Below, one piece after another: positions 62,833 to 64,000 of a DNA stretch of 64,000 bases; the first letter of the stretch is position 1; each line of letters begins with the position of its first letter. The position numbers and the translations under genes are program-made. The stretch is from Dipetalonema caudispina. Taxonomy: Eukaryota; Nematoda; Chromadorea; Rhabditida; Onchocercidae. The stretch is from NCBI GenBank assembly GCA_013365325.1, contig JABVXV010000012.1:124001-188000 (forward strand), in the 5' to 3' direction. The notes beneath the pieces were generated by a model. It did not search any database. It worked only from the letters and a program-made list of their open reading frames with translations, and was not told where the DNA came from.

Positions 62833-63177
62833 GTGAATAAAGCGAATGGAAGTGTATCACTAAATTTTAATTTTGAAAATCGAGAAAATATTCCTAAGAT
62901 TTCTTTTTCCGCCTTCCGTCGAAGGTCTTCTGATCCACGTGATATTTTGGTGTTATATAAACAGATCTCTCATTGTATTAAACATTTGGCACGTTCATTT
63001 TTCGCTTTAAATAAGAACTGCTATCACTTTAACAACAGAGCTGTACTGCTCGACATTGTTTGGAAATCACGCCTCGGTACGGTGGCCCAACTCTTTACTC
63101 TGTTTCTAATTAAAAAAAAAAAAATGGTCTCGATAGTTTTCGTAAGCATTAACTTCATGCTAGTGCATGATTCATGA
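62833..63177 (+). CDS. Unassigned candidate exon
   Basis: I do not recognise this frame. It runs for about 114 codons with mixed composition, including a basic patch (FSAFRRRSSDPRDI) and a helix-like segment (LYKQISHCIKHLARSFFALN), which is unlike the low-complexity noise around it. A TACAG precedes it at 62833, so it could be an internal or terminal exon of a plus-strand gene whose other parts I cannot see. No in-frame ATG lies near the start. It may also be chance in AT-rich DNA. Confidence 0.25.
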   Translation: MNKANGSVSLNFNFENRENIPKISFSAFRRRSSDPRDILVLYKQISHCIKHLARSFFALNKNCYHFNNRAVLLDIVWKSRLGTVAQLFTLFLIKKKKMVSIVFVSINFMLVHDS

Positions 63178-63426
63178 ATTTGGAATAAAGGATCCAAGCC
63201 TTTCTGCAGTTGTTCTGAACCGACTCGTATTTAATTACCAATATTGCAAATCAGTTTGGTGACCCGAAATAAAATTCTGTAGTTCTTTAGTGAAGCCAGA
63301 TGTGAGAAATAACTTCAGCGACACTAAACTACAATGCGAACAGTAATACAACAGAAATAACAAATTTCAGAATCTGCTAAACAGTTCATCCGCTCTGGCG
63401 CATTCGTATGAGTGCTTATCTATCCA

Positions 63427-63443
63427 ATATATATATATATATA
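63427..63443. repeat. AT microsatellite
   Basis: Short pure AT run near the right edge. Confidence 0.85.
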
Positions 63444-64000
63444 CATTTCTGTGTCGTCTCATTTGTCTACTTACTTTGCGGAAACGGTGATTGTGTCACT
63501 GTTGGCTGACTACGACTTTATTTATCTGTTCTTTATATTAGAGTGATGACGGGCTAGGAATATAAGAAGGAGAACGTTTGTTGAAGATAGTACATATTTA
63601 TCGGTAATTAATTGTCATTGCACATTATGTGCTGTAAAAAGAAAGATAAACTGTACATGTTTAATATCTTCATCCAATTTCTTTTGAAAAGGTGTGCATT
63701 CCTGTAGGACGTTAAAATTAACACATAATTGAATGTGTACTACACGTCTTATTATGCAGCCATAAAGCACATAAAATAACCAACAAATTTTATACTAAGA
63801 GAAAGATTGAATGAGGAAAGAATTGACTTGATGTAATACTGCCATTTCTAATTATCATGACAATCGAGGAAGACATAAGAGAGGACAGTCTTTAGTTATT
63901 AAAACACTTCCTTACTATTAAATAGGATAAATTGACGAGGAAGTGCAAATATCAGTAATAAATATTTCGTAGATGAAACGATAGCCTTGTGAACGACATA

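Larger units (their letters stand above)
61993..64000. other. Right-edge region, one unassigned open frame
   Basis: A plus-strand frame at 62833-63177 (114 codons, starting with GTG rather than ATG) is open but unrecognised. An AT array sits at 63427-63443. The rest shows no coding signal. The region probably includes the CCM2-like promoter. Confidence 0.4.

Overview
The window reads as a nuclear fragment of a nematode genome, probably a parasitic clade III (spirurid/filarial-like) species. The evidence is very AT-rich DNA, intron-dense genes, short acceptors of the nematode TTTCAG type, and deduced proteins close to nematode families (EGL-4-like kinase, DEB-1-like vinculin). The species assignment is inference; the eukaryotic intron-rich architecture is seen directly. 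No rRNA, tRNA, CRISPR, plasmid or prokaryotic feature was recognised. Nearly all long ORFs here are single exons, so genes were rebuilt by joining exons whose phases agree at GT-AG sites. Exon borders are hand-derived and may be off by a base or two.

Layout from left to right: 1-1959 no gene seen. NOP9-like nucleolar Pumilio-repeat protein (+, 1960-5837). Phosphoacetylglucosamine mutase PGM3/AGM1 (-, 6232-10469), convergent with NOP9. A short secreted, cysteine-rich orphan protein (-, 12208-13186). Telomerase reverse transcriptase TERT (+, about 15809-20700), followed on the same strand by TFIID subunit TAF13 (+, 21284-21901). Vinculin (-, 22513-30247) with a 3-kb first intron rich in simple repeats. 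CCDC51/MITOK-like mitochondrial inner-membrane protein (+, 34057-36639). Methionine aminopeptidase 2 (-, 37170-40189). A 1.2-kb foldback inverted repeat at about 40545-41790. cGMP-dependent protein kinase, EGL-4 type (-, 43324-54759), with a 5.8-kb intron. A CCM2/malcavernin-like PTB adaptor (-, 57423-61992). 62000-64000 holds only one weak candidate exon.

The genes are mostly housekeeping or signalling functions with no operon-like common pathway. Only TERT-TAF13 (same strand, 583 bp apart) could be a nematode-style polycistron. Most interesting for follow-up: the orphan secreted Cys-rich protein, the well-preserved but intron-shredded nematode TERT, the compact CCM2 orthologue, the foldback element, a perfect 16-bp hairpin inside the kinase intron, and apparently non-canonical GC-AG introns in the kinase gene. 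I did not find a convincing wholly new multi-gene system.
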